This document shows positions 63,467-64,000 of a stretch of DNA of 64,000 bases, piece after piece (the stretch's first letter is position 1; each line of letters begins with the position of its first letter). This DNA is from Balneola sp040222415 (GTDB lineage Bacteria > Bacteroidota > Rhodothermia > Balneolales > Balneolaceae). The notes under the pieces were generated by a model, which searched no databases, had not been told where the DNA came from, and saw nothing but the letters and a program-made list of their open reading frames with translations. The stretch is from NCBI GenBank assembly GCA_965215865.1, contig OZ244125.1:2604001-2668000 (forward strand), written 5' to 3'. A program made the position numbers and the translations under genes.

Positions 63467-64000
63467 CTAAAGCGCTTGTTCCAGATCAGCAATAATATCA
63501 TCAGCACTTTCGATCCCTACCGATAATCTCACCAATCCATCTGAAATACCGGCATCGCAACGAAGCTGTTCGTCAACAACAGAATGTGTCATTGAAGCCG
63601 GGTGCTGTATTAAGGTGTCTACTGTTCCTAAGCTTACTGCCAGGGTACAAAGCTTTACATTATTCATAAGAGATTTCCCCGCTTCGAGACCATCCTTCAA
63701 TTCAAAAGAGATCACTCCACCGAAACCATTCATCATAATTGAGCTGGCAAGAGAGTGTTGGGCATGAGATTCCAAACCGGGATACCAAACCGTTTCTACA
63801 TTAGGATGTGACTCTAAAAACTCAGCAACTTTCATTGCATTTGAAGAGTGTTTTTCCATTCGTAAAGCAAGAGTTTTAACTCCATTCAATGTTATCCAGG
63901 CATCCATAGGACCAGAAATGCCACCCAGGTTTTTTCTGAACAGATAAACACCGGTTTCATCTAATAATTCCTTTTTAGCGACCAATGCTCCACCAATAAT
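63467..64000 (-). CDS. Cys/Met-metabolism PLP-dependent enzyme, C-terminal part (runs off window)
   Basis: The last 177 residues are visible on the minus strand; the 5' end lies beyond the window, and the frame stays open to base 64000. The fold-type I motifs SGPMDAWITLNGVKTLALRME, GGVISFELKDGLE, LAVSLGTVDTLIQHPASMTHS, and GLVRLSVGIESADDIIADLEQAL identify the cystathionine gamma-synthase/methionine gamma-lyase family. Which reaction it catalyses cannot be decided from this part. Confidence 0.93.
   Translation of the reverse strand: MIGGALVAKKELLDETGVYLFRKNLGGISGPMDAWITLNGVKTLALRMEKHSSNAMKVAEFLESHPNVETVWYPGLESHAQHSLASSIMMNGFGGVISFELKDGLEAGKSLMNNVKLCTLAVSLGTVDTLIQHPASMTHSVVDEQLRCDAGISDGLVRLSVGIESADDIIADLEQAL

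Noticed and set aside
1..64000. rRNA or tRNA genes
   Set aside because: I found no stretch with tRNA arm pattern or rRNA conserved sequence on reading; a tRNAscan/Infernal run would settle this.

Overview
The window looks like chromosomal DNA of an AT-rich, Gram-negative member of the Bacteroidota/Balneolota group, most like Balneolaceae (Balneola/Gracilimonas type); this placement is inferred from protein style, not from a search. Evidence: three very large secreted proteins end in the type IX secretion (T9SS) type-A sorting domain with the YPNPFNP signature; a carboxypeptidase-regulatory/TonB receptor is present; two hybrid histidine kinases carry AraC output domains; a Reg_prop/Y_Y_Y kinase is present; many starts are TTG or GTG; and Shine-Dalgarno sequences are mostly weak. 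I see no rRNA or tRNA gene, CRISPR array, prophage or insertion sequence.

Region 1 (1-21300) is the most unusual part. It holds two matching modules on the minus strand. Module A is a 1519-residue RCC1-propeller T9SS protein, a hairpin, a 64-residue protein with a PID-type sorting tail, a Y_Y_Y sensor kinase, a LuxR-type regulator, and then the start of an outer-membrane barrel gene. Module B is an apolipoprotein N-acyltransferase (lnt) overlapping a 944-residue GLUG T9SS protein, a matching hairpin, a zinc-ribbon/PID-tail protein, a terminator, and a hybrid kinase with an AraC domain. Both modules are preceded by the same kind of tandem 17-bp direct repeat with a 21-bp period, the geometry of an AraC-type operator. 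A second hybrid AraC kinase diverges from lnt and is coupled to a permuted papain-fold hydrolase. I read this as a sensory and surface-protein export locus, possibly not described before.

Region 2 (21400-36900) is mostly housekeeping: groEL/groES, rsmA, a 7TM-HD phosphodiesterase, xerD, gamma-glutamyltransferase, a YtxJ thiol protein, a UPF0173 metallo-hydrolase, a doubled aspartyl protease with a PDZ domain, a TPR protein, a TerC protein, an M28 peptidase and a dienelactone hydrolase.

Region 3 (36900-50600) has a DinB gene, a large secreted protein joining a beta-propeller, a SusD-like domain, FnIII repeats and a T9SS domain, and the 5-oxoprolinase operon pxpABC led by an Nramp-fold transporter that has lost its metal-binding signature residues. 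It then has small cytosolic proteins, a DoxX-like protein, a tRNA-queuosine mannosyltransferase homologue and a DUF4143 ATPase with a three-heptad operator.

Region 4 (50600-64000) has an acetyltransferase, a monooxygenase gene broken by one stop codon, an FAD oxidoreductase, LVIVD and DUF305 lipoproteins, a metallo-hydrolase with an alcohol dehydrogenase, a TonB receptor, a HAD phosphatase, a LemA/TPM cluster, and the 3' part of a Cys/Met-metabolism PLP enzyme. Several intergenic gaps carry MITE-like or word-like inverted repeats.
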